Source: Gordionus sp. m RMFG-2023 | Taxonomy: Eukaryota > Nematomorpha > Gordioida > Chordodea > Parachordodidae | Direction of reading: 5' to 3' | Assembly: GCF_954871325.1 (NCBI RefSeq) | Contig: NC_088775.1 | Span: 41,889,561 to 41,953,560, forward strand | Length of the DNA: 64,000 nucleotides | Part shown: positions 23,886 to 35,454 of the stretch, piece after piece | How positions within the stretch are numbered: position 1 is the stretch's first letter | Layout: every line of letters starts with the position of its first letter | Program-made: the position numbers and the translations under genes | Notes under the pieces: model-generated | What the model was told of the DNA's origin: nothing | Seen by the model: only the letters and a program-made list of their open reading frames with translations | The model's database searches: none

Positions 23886-25510
23886 TTAATTATATTTTAT
23901 TTGAGATTTAAATAATAGAACTAAATGTTTACCGTCGTTATTGAGATATTTATAAAATTCCTGGAATGACATATTATATATTTGTGTAACCATTACCTCG
24001 GCCTCTAATGTTGTTAAAGCAATCCGATTACTCTCCTTTTTCCCGGCAGTCCTCATCAGGCTAAACATGCGCTCGGATGAGGCATTAGAATGAGGTAAGG
24101 AGAAGACATACTCGCATATTTTTTCCAAGCATGAGGATTTATCGTTATAACGAAAAAATTCTACCCATTTCTTCTCTGCTTTTAGACCATCTAACTTTAA
24201 ATATTTTGGCGAATCATAAAAAATAGAGAGAAATACAATCTCCTCAAACAAAAAATCAATGTCTTTCGGTATCTTTAATATATTTATTAAATAGTAAAAA
24301 CCATCAATTGATGGTTTCTGTTCCAAGGTCATAATATTTATATATTTGTAAATAGAGTTATTAAAATCAAATTTTGAATGTAAATATTCTAAAATTGTCT
24401 TAATAAAAATATCTGCTTCATTTAAAATGTATTAATTAGCGTATTATTTGAACATTTTAATATGATATATTTAACAATGGCGCCATAAAATTTATTATCA
24501 ATTTTTAACTATAGAGATGAACAGAGCTGTAGCATGATTTTCTGAATATTTTTTTAAAGAATATTCTGATTGCAACTGAATATTAACTGCATGAAGTAGA
24601 TTTCCTACATGTGAAACGAATCCCAAATATGCTTCTGCCATTTCATACTCTAAAAAATTTTTCAAAATTTTAGTACAGCTTTTAAAATCTTTATTTAAGA
24701 AGTATTTTTTTAAGGATTTGTAAAAATTTAAAATTCTATCGATGGCAGGTATTAATGACAACCACATAATAGGTATATATCGCAATCGCAACAACTCACA
24801 CCATTCCAAGTCAGACCACTTCACCAACTCTTTTAATTCATTAAATCTTTTTTGTTGATGACTAAATTCGTTAAAACATTTTATCACAATTATTTCGACA
24901 TCCACAGATAGTACATTTATTGCCTTCTTGCAAGAATTATATAGTATATAGCATATACAGCCAATTGGTATTAATTCATTATTGTGCTACCTCAATTCGG
25001 TAACTTTGGTTTTTGCCAAAATTTACAGAGGCATTATCAGCGCAGATAGCTGACATGCAAATCATTGATAACCCTGAATCAGTTATATTTAGCAATATGT
25101 GGATAGCTACATCGTTGAATTTTTCACTATCCGAGGAAAAATATTTAACAGTTTTATTGAAATGTTCTTATTCTTGTTGAAATAGCGACGGATCGAGGGA
25201 AATGTTTTAATATTTCCCTTATTAGTTGATTCTGTTAGAATTGCATATAGATGCCCATCTTTCAAATCGTCTAGAATTGACCTCTAGGATTTAGGTATTA
25301 TGCACTTGTGATAGTCTTGCTCATTTTTGTTCTGCCACAAGTATGGTGTGCACTTATATTGGAGTCGTTAAATATCATGAGAAAAAGATTCGACCCACAT
25401 TATGATGATATAGCTCTGTGAATGTTGAACTAAATGATAGATGTTTACGATTTCCGCAAATGTAGTTGCATCTGTATTATTTATTATTTGAGAATATTTT
25501 TGTATTGCAA
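23886..25510 (-). pseudogene. hAT transposase relic
   Basis: Two longer open stretches remain. One (24905-24498) reads VEIIVIKCFNEFS and WLSLIPAIDRILNFYKSLKK, the central helical insertion typical of KIAA1586/C17orf113-like hAT transposases. The other (24332-23886) reads EYVFSLPHSNASSERMFSLM and then LEAEVMVTQIYN, the C-terminal dimerisation motif. Upstream, about 25510-24910, the frame is broken by several stops and shifts, but pieces such as KDGHLYAILTEST are readable. It is dead. The N-terminal zinc-finger region was not found. The order of pieces is consistent with one gene read leftward. Confidence 0.75.
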
Positions 25511-25838
25511 TCGATGTTGATATACTCCCCTGTACTGACTTATATGAATGAAATAATGTTGATTTATTATTGGATAAAAATAAAACAGGATAAAAAGAAA
25601 TTTACAAACTAGACATGTTTTCGAATAAATATTTAAAATTATTTTAAAAATATAAAAATAATCAATTAATGTCTCTCAAAATTATTATTTATATATTAAA
25701 AATGTCATAATACTAAAAAAAATTGCGGGAGAAATTGATTTTTGCGGGAGATTTCTAATTGCGGTAGTTTGCGGGAGAGAAATGTAACTAAAAAATTGCG
25801 GGAGTCTCCCACTGATGGGGGGAGACATGGCGACCCTG

Positions 25839-26395
25839 CATGTAAGAGATGTTGACATTGTTGGTATTACATATTCTCTGCAAAAATATATAATTAAAAA
25901 AATATTTTAAATTAAAAACCATAGTTGAACTGAAATCTACATCTTCTTCTAATTTATATCCTTATATTCTTCAAAAATTTATATCTTCGATTTCACTATT
26001 GTAAATACTCATTTATAAAAATAAAGTGGGGTTAACAAGGTAATGTTTTTCTTGTTACGCTATCTCACGTCATAAATTTAATATTTATATAAATAATTTA
26101 TAAATTTATTATTAAAATTCAATTAAATATAAAAAATAAAATAAATGTTTGTATTAATCTTAAATTCTGAAATTAATAAATTTTAAATACTTTTCACTAT
26201 TCACTTTTTAGTATTTAAAATACTAATATACGAGTTATTTTCTAAAATCAACTACGTGAAGAATGTGTTGATAATTTGGCCTCGTTCAAGGCCCTTGCCG
26301 TCGGGATGAATGAGCGGGGCACCCGCCCCTGGCCGTTAAAATTTTACGACTTTAAGGGGGAGGGCAATTTTTGTTTCTATTATGATTTCATCAAT
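25839..26395. other. No recognisable content
   Basis: AT-rich sequence with a GC-richer patch at about 26278-26345 ('ggcctcgttcaaggcccttg') that may be the edge of another, unnamed element. No supported gene. Confidence 0.35.
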
Positions 26396-26540
26396 TCGCC
26401 TCATCGAGACGACTCTGAAGTCAACTAATCTAGCCGAATCATATAGTTGGCTCTGATGTCAACTCAAAGCCGTAACATCGAGCCGACTCTGAAACGATTC
26501 ATCAAGCTGACTCTGAAGACGACTCATCAAAACTACTGCG
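26396..26540. repeat. Degenerate ~40-bp minisatellite
   Basis: Three to four imperfect units built on 'gactctgaag' and 'cgactcatcaa', e.g. at 26409, 26453, 26488 and 26508. It lies just left of the hAT at 26627. It resembles subterminal repeats of a transposon, so it may belong to an older element into which the hAT inserted. Confidence 0.55.
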
Positions 26541-26626
26541 GATTGATATATATGACTCGTAAAAACTAAACTTTTTAACATTCCCTTTAATAAATTGCAG
26601 AAAAACACGCCTAATACTGTTCTACC

Positions 26627-29508
26627 CAGGGATGCGAACCCGACAAAATTTTTGCCCGGGTTCGGTTCGGGGTATAAAAAAAAGGTGGGTTCGGGTTCGG
26701 TTCAGGATAATATTTTTGAACCCGGGTTTGGTTCGGGTTCGGTTCGGGTTCAAGAATTTTTGAGATGATAAAAAAAATTCTATATTTAAATCATAATAAA
26801 AAACTAGACATAAATTTGATATAAAAAATAAATTTTTTATTTTATTTATAGGCAAATATAGTTAAAAATACAAAGCATATAGTCATGTATCAATTTTAAA
26901 AATTTTATTTAGACGTATTAGCATAATATCTTCCAAGAGTTGTTCACTCATCCTCGATCTATGTGGTGAAAGAATGAATTTCAAATGTGAAAAAGATCTT
27001 TCAACGCTAACCTATGTTAAATGTATTTATATGTGAAAATATGAAAAATTAACTTGGGTTGCAGGAACAGCAAATAAGATTTTAGATAAAATATATAATT
27101 CAGGGTGTTCCAGCTTAGCAGACTCCCAAAAATGCAAAATATTTTCCTTCTTATCTAATCTTTTATAATCGCTAAAATCCAGTAATTATTGTTCCAATAC
27201 TTTTCTCAGCAATCGTTGTTTAAGTATTTTCTCCTGCCTTTCTTTAAGTTGTATCAATTTCTCTAAATCATCTTCTTGTTCAATAACTTCATCGGAACTA
27301 ATATCATCAGATAAAATCGGCGTTGTTAAGCTTTTAATTCGTCTCCATAAATTGACAAGATGTTTTTTCGCACAAATCTTATCATCATCACTAAGTAATA
27401 CCTGTAATATTTAAGGATTTATATTGTTTATATTTAAATATTTCATAAAATAACAATTTTAATATAAATCTAAAATAATTAATTTACTAAGCTTTTAATT
27501 AACTTTGTATCTTGGGTCCAGGTATATGGCAGCTAAGAGAATTTCGTTCTTTAACCTTTCTTCTCTGTTCTTAAGACAAGAATATAGTAATTGAGCAAAA
27601 TGGTTTAGATTTTTTTCCAGTTCGATGCAGCATCTTAACCATGCTGCATAAAAATCTGTCAGTGTTAACTGTTCAGATTGGAATTGTTTGGTTGCGATTT
27701 TTAGCGGTTTTAAAATTTCAACAATCGTTATTATCTCTTTCCAATCTTCAGTCAATAAATAATCAGATTGCTCTGTAAAAAATCTTCGATATTGGGTTTT
27801 AGTAAAATCAGCCTTTCTAACATATCATGGGTTGAATGCCATCTGTGGCAATCTAACACAGGCTTAGGGAGTTTCATATTTTTTAATAACTTTTGGTAAG
27901 TGGGATGTCTTAATTTTAAATTTAGGCTCCTGCAATGGTTTCCACAATAGGTGATAATTTTATAGCATCTTGAAGTGCCAGCTGAAGTGTGTGAGCTGCA
28001 CACCGTACACTATAAATCGGATAGGATATAATAGTTGATAAAAAAGTATTTTGTATATCATCAATATCATATTTATATACATTTACATCCATATTTTCCT
28101 CATCTGCTGATTCACTCCTTATATCATAATCAGTTTCAGGTTGCAGGAGCTTTATAGCTCTTAAAAAATTACAACCATTATCAGTAGTAATTGTGTATAT
28201 TTGTTGAATATTAATTTTAAATTTTAGTAAAGTTTTTAATATATTCTCTTTTATATATTCTCCTTTACATCTCTCTTTCAGCTCTACAATTCCAAGAGTC
28301 CTCAAATTTATAATGGATTTTGATATAAATTGAATATTTACACCAAGAATTGACCTATCTAGTCGTTGAACTGCATCAACTTTTAATTAATTTTCCTTCT
28401 ACCTCTCTCGATATTTTGTCTCTAATTGATTGGGCTGTTTTATTAATAGTTCTGGATAAATTTTCTTTGTTTATAACTAAATTGAGCCCAGATAGGAGTG
28501 GATTTATAATTCTTTGAAATCCCGAATCTTCAATAATTGATAAAGGCCGGCCATTTACAGTAACAAGTTCTAGTATATAACTCATCAAATCATTAGATGA
28601 TATATTTATACTTATAAGCTTTTTTGGAAAAAAGGTTTCTATATTAATTTTAGGTTTTTTTGCCAATAACAATTCCTGATATTTGGTTTTTTCATTTAAA
28701 TAATTTAAATATTCATTGTTGTGATTTCTTTCCAGGTGTCTTTCTAAATTTGACAAGTGATTACCAGACATTTTTACTTTGCAATATGAACATATTGATT
28801 TTTTTTCTATTGTATTAAGGGTAAAATGCTTATCAAATATGACTTTATCTTTAATCTTAAATCTATAAAAAGAGAACAATTTTTTTAAATAGCAATGATT
28901 TTATAATTAAAAAAGAGATATTTATAAATTTAATTTCATTTATAATATGCACTTCATTAATATCTTGTAAAAATTAAACTGAACCAAAAATAAATGATTA
29001 GCATATATTAATTTTAAAATCATTTTAATAAGTTCACAAAAACTGCCCTACATTTAACAATTTTTAAGTTAGATGTTTAGAATTTTTTAAATTAACAATA
29101 TAATAATTTTTACTTTGATTTGTTAACCATTTTCTTCTAATTAATAATCTTTAAGAATAATAAGATAAAAATTTAAAAATAAATGGCGTAAATTAATTCT
29201 ATTGTTTAAAATTTTTTAACACTCCAATAGGAATCGAGAATAAATTTAAAAATGGCATAAATGAATTAAGTTGTTTAAAATTTATTAAGACTTCATTTAA
29301 TTGGAAATTTGAAAATATAATATTTGTATTTACATATATTAATATATGATTTTAAATAATACACTGAACCCGATTGAACCCGGGTTCAAATAAAATTCTT
29401 GGGTTCGGTTCGGGGTTTTGAAAATTTTATAAATGGGGTTCAGGTTCGGGTTCAGATTTGTTTTCTAAAAACCCTAGTTCACTTCTCCGGGTTCGGTTCG
29501 AATCCCTG
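26627..29508 (-). mobile_element. hAT transposon with exact 8-bp TSD, nearly complete
   Basis: The ends are CAGGGATGCGAACCCGAC and, inverted, CAGGGATTCGAACCGAACCC. It is flanked by GTTCTACC at 26619-26626 and 29509-29516, identical. The length is 2,882 bp, normal for an autonomous hAT. The subterminal parts are rich in GGTTCGG/CCGAACC words. One transposase gene runs leftward from 28879 to about 26890. This is the best-preserved DNA transposon of the window, and the identical duplication and few breaks suggest a relatively young insertion. Confidence 0.93.
26890..28879 (-). pseudogene. hAT transposase, lightly broken
   Basis: The start is at 28879 (MFSFYRFKIKDKV). A BED-type finger follows (CSYCKVK ... 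HLERNH, residues ~30-55), then ISSNDLMSYILELVTVNGRP and the helix IINPLLSGL. After a frame change near 28380 comes VDAVQRLDRSILGVNIQF, then TITTDNGCNFLRA, with a catalytic aspartate, and YSVRCAAHTLQLALQDA. Further frame changes near 27925 and 27765 precede ILLAAIYLDPRYK. An intron (about 27500-27405) leads to LSDDDKICAKKHLVNLWRR and RLDKKENILHFWE. A last ~50-bp intron (about 27055-27010) joins PATQ to VSVERSFSHLKFILSP, the dimerisation motif. So about three single-base frame changes separate it from an open gene. Family: hAT, Ac/ZBED side. Confidence 0.88.
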
Positions 29509-29516
29509 GTTCTACC

Positions 29517-30340
29517 CCTCCTCCCTTAAAGAAAAATCTTGGATACAGCCATGACTACGAATAATGTGGCGGCTAAGAAATATTTTGGAATGCCAATTTT
29601 GCAGCAATCTGCAAAAAAATCTTTCTCAATACCAATTCTAGTATCTATATTAATAAAAGGCATAAAATATACTGTGTCACACGATTAGCCAATAGAATTC
29701 TTTAAAAAAATTCGTGCCTTATCAAGTCAATTATTTGTACCTGATAATAGTCAATTATAATTTTGTTAATATATTATGTAATATTCCACTTCTTTATTAA
29801 TTATAGGACGTTTATCCTACTTAAATAGAGAGTGATTTTTAATAATATTTAATTAATATTAAATTCGGAAGTATTTAAGTTATGCTAAATTGTAGTTTTA
29901 ATCTCCATGATATTTAGCGCCACCTATAATATTATATTTTATTTTAAATAGCATAATATTTCAAAGTGGAAATGTAAATGTTTTGTCTTAATTGATGTCA
30001 AATATATTGTTCTTTCTATATATCTATAATTTATCTATCTATCATAGCAATTTTAAGCCAATTTAGATCATATTAGCAAAATGGATTTAATCTCCTATAA
30101 ATCATGGAAAGCATTTCAGAAGTATTTTGAGGCAATAAGCAGGAAGGAACATTAGTATGAAAAAAATGTTTGCAATCCTACAAGAGCTAAGGAATTCAAG
30201 TCTATAATATATATTCAATAAAAATCATCATAGCTTAACCATATCAAACACGCATTCATAAACCAAATCGAACTGCCATTTTCAAAAAAAAAACAATACT
30301 GAATTACAAAACATATAATAATATAAATATAATTACAATA
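29517..30340. other. No supported gene; one short protein-like stretch
   Basis: AT-rich. On the + strand 30081-30155 reads MDLISYKSWKAFQKYFEAIS, more protein-like than its surroundings, but it has no recognised family and stops after 25 codons. The start of this stretch (29517-29550, 'cctcctcccttaaagaaaaa') may be the end of an older element cut by the hAT insertion. Confidence 0.3.
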
Positions 30341-30345
30341 TTAAC

Positions 30346-30500
30346 ATAATTAGATATATTTTTTAACAGACACCACATCGAGCAAAACCATCATAGACAA
30401 GATACCATCATCATCATTATTAAATAATTAGATATATTTTTTAACAGACACCACATCGAGCAAAACCATCATAGACAAGATACCATCATCATCATCAGTA
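30346..30500. repeat. Tandem duplication, ~78 bp
   Basis: The stretch starting 'aattagatatattttttaac' and ending 'gataccatcatcatcat' occurs twice in a row, at about 30347 and 30425, almost identical, separated by a few bases. Confidence 0.9.
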
Positions 30501-30569
30501 AATTTTATTTTATACTTTCAATTTACACGTCTTATTTTCAGTTATTTACGGCAAGTTACGAGCAAGGAA

Positions 30570-30810
30570 ACTGCACGAAAAACAAACTTACATAATAAAT
30601 AGATATAATATTAAATAAGTTTTTTAAGGTTATCTCATAGGCAATGTAAGTTAAAATTTTTATAAATACTATTTTTTTAGATTCCTGCACAAAAAACAAA
30701 CTTACATAATAAATACATATAATATTAAATAAGTTTTTTAAGGTTATCTCATAGGCAATGTGAGTTAAAATTTTTATAAATACTTTTTTAGATTCCTGCA
30801 CAAAAAAATA
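30570..30810. repeat. Tandem duplication, ~117 bp, with a further copy at 31620
   Basis: The unit 'tgcacaaaaaacaaacttac...tttttataaatac' occurs twice at about 30576-30690 and 30688-30805, and once more at about 31615-31750 where it runs into the next duplication. The minus-strand open frame 30556-30801 is this repeat and not a gene. Confidence 0.88.
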
Positions 30811-31739
30811 AAATACAGTAGATAAATTTATAATAAATTAAAAACATAAAAATAAGTTATTTAACATTTATGAATTATAATGATTATTGCACCAATAATT
30901 GCACAAATATATTTTGCAAATATATCATTGGGTAAGATATATAAGGAAATATTTTTCACACTTACACAAAATAAATTTAAAAATATAAAATATTTGTATT
31001 AATTAAATTTTTATTTTTACTTTTTTAAAATATATGTTATTTTGGACATCGTTTATATATTTTTTAACTGGTCATTGCTTTATTTACTTGAATGGGTTAA
31101 TAAAATATATTATCAATAGGTAATGACGTATAATTGTAAATAATATTGACATTGCTTTTAAACATGTATATATCTCTACTTTTAGATGAATTTATCAGTT
31201 ATTGAGATTGGCTTAAGTGGTATTAGTTTTATATTTTGGTTTTTATTGGTATTAGTATTGTAATAATAATAAAAGATGATACTATTTATAAAGTAACTTT
31301 TGTACTAAGTGAAAAAAAGTAAAGGCACATTGAATATGACATGTTAGAAACAGTTATGTCAAAATCGCTATTCTGCTATAATTTAATTTTATGCTACTAC
31401 TGTTTATGTTTCTATAGTCATATTTATAAAAATCTTCTAAGTTATATTTGCGACTTATACAGTAGCTACAATTGATATTTAAGTATTCTATAGAAAAAGA
31501 GCAAGACAGAGGTATAATATACCTCATATATACTTACGTTTTATCTGAGCAATTTTATATTTGAAAATTCATTTATCTATTCTGTTTTACCCACGTTAAG
31601 TGGCAGATTTAGGGAAGTTAAAATTTTTATAAATACTATTTTTTTATATTCCTGCACAAAAAACAAACTTACATAATAAATACATATAATATTAAATAAG
31701 TTTTTTAAGGTTATCTCAGGCAATGTAAGTTAAAATTTT

Positions 31740-32770
31740 TATAAATACTATTTTATTATTTTTTTTAGATTCCTACACAAGGACCATTCAACAAAACCAA
31801 ACAATGGAACGTTTTATACTACCAAAATCTAAAGAGCAAGGCATTATTGCTTCAACATCCTATAGAGTAAATTTTATATTTTTTAAATTTATATTGTATG
31901 TTAGCTGATAGCCCGTCAAGATTGACGAGGAATCAGATTTTTCCTATCTTATAAGATGTGATTCCGAAATATATATTTATTAGGTGAGGGGCTATTCTAA
32001 TATTTTCCATTATTTTTTATAAATATGTTTATGAAGTATATATTTAGTAATTTTATTTTATGTCCACAATAATAAATATTTTAAACTAAACTTATTTTTA
32101 TAAAATTGAGTAATTCTTATATTTTTAAATTTTAATAATAAATCAACATAAGGAGAAAGCTAGAAAGAGACAGGCACTTTGTCGTAGCAAGAAAAGGCAC
32201 GAGCAAAGTCTTATTCCTTCAACATCCAACCATCTTGAAGATACTGGAAATAAACAATCAATGTATTATTGCTTCAACATCCAATCATCTTGAAGATACT
32301 AAAAATCAAGAACAAGTTGAACATTACTGTGGGCCATTAAAATACTATTTTATTATTTTTTTAAGATTCCTACACAAGATACCATTCAACAAAACCAAAC
32401 AATGGAACGTTTCATACTACCAAAATCTAAAGAGCAAGGCATTATTGCTTCAACATGCTATAGAGTAAATTATATATTTTTTAATTTTATTGTATGTTAG
32501 CTGATAACCCGTCAAGAATGACGTGGAATCAGATTTTAGTAAATATTTAGTAATTTTATTTTATGTCCACAATAATAAATATTTTAAAATAAACTTATTT
32601 TTATAAAATTGAGTAATTCTTATATTTTTAAATTTTAATAATAAATCAACATAAGGAGAAAGCTAGAAAGAGACAGGCACTTTGTCATAGCAAGAAAAGG
32701 CACGAGCAAAGTCTTATTCCTTCAACATCCAACTATCTTGAATATACTGGAAATAAACAATCAAATTCAC
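31740..32770 (+). repeat. Two tandem copies of an exon-like unit, ~590 and ~430 bp
   Basis: Copy 1 (about 31755-32330) and copy 2 (about 32350-32770) are near identical over three blocks. Block 1 follows a pyrimidine-rich 'tttttttag' and reads IPTQDTIQQNQTMERFILP then KSKEQGIIAST. Block 2 is a non-coding hairpin segment ('gctgataacccgtcaagaat'). Block 3 follows 'aataaatcaac' and reads KEKARKRQALCRSKKRHEQS then LIPSTSNHLEDTG, a very basic stretch. The blocks look like exons separated by short introns. The basic arginine/lysine-rich piece is reminiscent of the N-terminal region of Helitron proteins, but this is only a hint. Copy 1 has an extra ~110 bp after the hairpin. An extra half block (IIASTSNHLEDTKNQEQVE) joins the two. 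Confidence 0.55.
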
Positions 32771-33105
32771 GCGGTGGGGAGTGAACAGAAATGCTGACTA
32801 ACAGGAGCTCTGGTGGATAATGTAGTATTTGGGGTTCCAATAAGAGACATTGTTTCCATGTAATAAATCTTAATTATTGGGTAAAATTTTCTTTTATCTT
32901 TTAAATGTGAGCAAGGTGTATATTTGTGTCCTTTATTGACAATAATTAAAATGTCTCAAGCACCGGGATGTCTCGACTATATTTAAGAACCTGGGAGCAT
33001 TAATATCTATCATCCTTTCATAGATTGAGTTTTTAAAGATATAAAAATAGTTATAAAGGAGAAAATTCTAATTCCCCGTCATTCTTGACGGGTTATTAGC
33101 TAGTT
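31905..33105. mobile_element. Helitron-like hairpin ends (candidate element)
   Basis: At 33071-33104 the + strand reads 'ccccgtcattcttgacggg' (a 7-bp stem, 4-base loop) followed by 'ttattagctag' and then T, as at a Helitron 3' end (hairpin, CTRR, host T). The inverted motif is at 31908-31940 and, through the tandem duplication, at 32495-32530. A degenerate single copy is at 61518-61545. With inverted copies at both sides the segment 31908-33104 looks like an element with hairpin ends on both sides. No replicase or helicase domain is visible in the window. The hairpins are seen directly; the class is inferred. Confidence 0.45.
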
Positions 33106-33581
33106 ATTAATAAAATTTTTAATTCAGAAATTCATCTAAAATAAATATTATTAATTTTATAATTTGTTAAAATTTTATCTTGCCTAATGTTTTAGTTCAA
33201 GAGGATTATGGTGTGATTTTATTGATATCAAAAATATACTTAAAAAGCATATAATCTCTATTTTATTTATATTTATAAATGATCATTATCTTAAAAATTT
33301 TTTTTAACTAAATATTTTAGGATTTGATATATGACATTTTAAAATGTGACACAGATCAAATAACTAAATTTCCTAAAAGACATTAATTGCGATGCGAATA
33401 GCAATTTTAATTGTTTTTATTTTAGGGCATGGCAAAGCTTATGTTGTAATATACTTATATACATTTAAAAGTTTAAAAATAAATTTTAGGCACATAATTG
33501 CGCAGTTAAAACTTATCCTGAAAATGATGACAAGTTAAATATAATGTTTTATTTTTATTGATTTAAACCTATAGCCTTAAA
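33106..33581. other. No supported gene; probable 5' region of the amidase-like gene
   Basis: AT-rich. A short stretch at about 33489-33540 (preceded by 'attttag', reading VKTYPENDDK) could be a further small exon, but nothing recognisable supports it. Confidence 0.3.
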
Positions 33582-33659
33582 ATGTCAGAATATATAATCA
33601 ATCTTGATTCGCCGGCCGAAAGCAGATGGGATGCTTTAGTTAATGGTAGAAAACAAGAA
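33582..33659 (+). CDS. Acid ceramidase / NAAA-like gene, exon 1 (partial)
   Basis: 26 codons from ATG: MSEYIINLDSPAESRWDALV and on. Acid ceramidases and N-acylethanolamine amidases (lysosomal amidases hydrolysing ceramide or fatty-acyl ethanolamides) carry a conserved Y-x-INLD-x-P-x-x-x-RW near the start of the mature alpha chain, and this stretch fits it closely. The end is placed at a possible donor after GRKQE ('gaa|gtttat', a weak donor). It is phase 0 with exon 2, 44 bp downstream. No signal peptide is seen, so either an upstream exon codes for it or the ATG is not the true start (an AG four codons in could be an acceptor). Seen: the motif. Known: family alignment from memory. Inferred: that the three pieces are one gene. 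Confidence 0.55.
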
Positions 33660-33703
33660 GTTTATTAAAATTAATTATAATTTACAATTTTTATTTTTTT
33701 TAG

Positions 33704-33787
33704 CTTTTACATTTATTTGAAGTGTTCTCAGAAATTGACAATGAATATTTTAAAGGATATTTAATGAAATTTGTAGATAAATATCTA
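33704..33787 (+). CDS. Acid ceramidase / NAAA-like gene, exon 2
   Basis: 28 codons between a clean acceptor ('tattttttttag', 33692-33703) and a strong donor (gtaagt at 33788). It reads LLHLFEVFSEIDNEYFKGYL then MKFVDKYL. In human acid ceramidase the stretch between the RW motif and the FPGPFEEE motif is about the same length, helical and poorly conserved; the lengths here (exons 1-3 together) agree to about one residue. On its own this exon would not be recognisable; its splice sites, phase and position carry the call. The following intron would be 20,643 bp, filled with transposons. Confidence 0.5.
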
Positions 33788-35137
33788 GTAAGTTTGAAGT
33801 ATGAATTTTTACATTGATTAAAATTTGATTTCTATAATTAGCTTTCAGATAATATATGTATAAAGGGGTGTTTAGCAACTTTTATCTTTATTGTCTATAT
33901 AAGTATTTATTTAAATACTATATTTATGAAATAGCTTGACTAAACCCTATTTAAATGATAGAGAGTATATTAATTTATTTTAGCTTTTATTAAAAAGATA
34001 ACATTCGATTATGTTTGAATGTAGAAATTTTTACCAATATAAGGCTATTGGCTCATTAGGCTGTATTTATAGTAAGTTTGATGATAGCATGATATTGCTT
34101 TCAAAGATGATAGATCCAAAATCAAATTTAATGTGCTATATAATACCCTATTATATAATCGGTTAATTTTAGTCAACCCCAAAATGGCTTAGATGAGTTT
34201 TTAGGTGAAAAAATTGGCTAATTAGACCTAACATAGAGCTAAACCTAATTAGATTTAGCTGAAAACTTGATCTATAAGTCATTGTTTATGAACTGCTCAG
34301 GGTTTTTGGTAGGGCTGTGCCTAGTGTGGTAAAATTGCTTGGTTGGGTCAAATTAGCATAATTTTTGGTTGGGGTTTTGGTCGAAAAAATGAACCAAAAT
34401 CAAAGCAACCAAATTGATCCACCTGGTTGACCAAATCCATCGACCCGATTTGTTTTATTTAAATGTGAATATTTTATTATTATCACATCAATATTTATCA
34501 ACAAAAAAACATATTGTATAATATTTTTTATTTATATAATATTATATTATGAAATTAAATTTATATTATGTTATGAAAATGGTTTGATGTTTTTTAATTA
34601 AAAAAAATGATATGCTGCTAAATTGTAATATCATTTTTACAATAAATTTATGATTTTCACACCTAAAATTTTAAGCAAAATATAATCATAGTTCATTTGA
34701 TAAGAATTTTAAATTTTTTGTAAATAAATCTATTTTGAGAAATTCTTTTGTGAATTTTTATATAAATAAACAATCTTTTAGATTGAAATCTTTTATAGTT
34801 TTTTTATTTTTCGTTTTTATGAAATTATTTTTAAGTATATTAAAAGAAGTGGTAGTTTCTAAATAATTTATTTTTAAATATTTATATAAAACTTCTATAT
34901 GTTATTTATAAGATCTTTTTAAGAATAATATTTTAATGAGATAATTGTCATAATTGTTATTTTTTAACATTTTTGAAAGTTTTTGGCACAAAAGGGTAAA
35001 ATCAAAATATTTTTATAAAGATAATAAATTATAAATTAAATGAAGATGTTCCTATAATAAATGATAATTATATCTGTATTTTTAAGATATTAGATCTTTT
35101 TGTCACAAATTGGAAATAATTAATATTGCAAACATTT

Positions 35138-35434
35138 AAATAAAACTTCAGTTAATATGTACCCTGGATAAGTCACAATTGTCATAATCGTTATTTTTAA
35201 GGTTAATAGAATTTTTTGATGCAAATTGGCAAAAATAGGTACTCTAAAAAAATTTTAAAATTAAAGATTATGCAACTTGTCACTTATTTAGGGTACATCT
35301 TCCCTGAAATTTTATTTAAACATGCTTGCTACATTTATTTTTGACAATTTGCGTCATAAAAATTCTATTAACCTTAAAAATAACGATTATGACAATTGTC
35401 ACTTATCCAGGGTACATAACTGAAGTTTTATTGA
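35138..35434. repeat. Perfect-looking palindrome, ~297 bp
   Basis: Left arm 'taaaacttcagttaatatgt...ttttgatgcaaatt' and right arm 'aatttgcgtcat...aactgaagtttta' are complementary over about 90 bp with few mismatches, including 'gtaccctggataagt'. A foldback MITE nested in element E is the simplest reading. No clear flanking duplication was identified. Confidence 0.8.
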
Positions 35435-35454
35435 AAAATGTTAAAATTTGAATA

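Larger units (their letters stand above)
22677..25838 (-). mobile_element. hAT relic (KIAA1586-like group) with internal inverted duplication
   Basis: The ends are CAGGGTTGTCAGGTC and, inverted, CAGGGTCGCCATGTC, both followed by 'gcgggag' words, as in hAT elements. No 8-bp flanking duplication is left (ttcagggg / catgtaag). The minus strand encodes a decayed transposase (23886-25510). A second, inverted copy of part of that gene lies on the + strand at about 23090-23876, forming a palindrome with the arm at 24477-25500. The spacer between the arms holds the transposase C-terminus. Confidence 0.8.

Noticed and set aside
30556-30801. 81-codon minus frame
   Set aside because: Internally repetitive because it reads the 117-bp tandem duplication.
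32235-32468. 77-codon + frame as a gene
   Set aside because: It runs across the junction of the two duplicated units and through intron-like sequence; the exon-like blocks are described instead.
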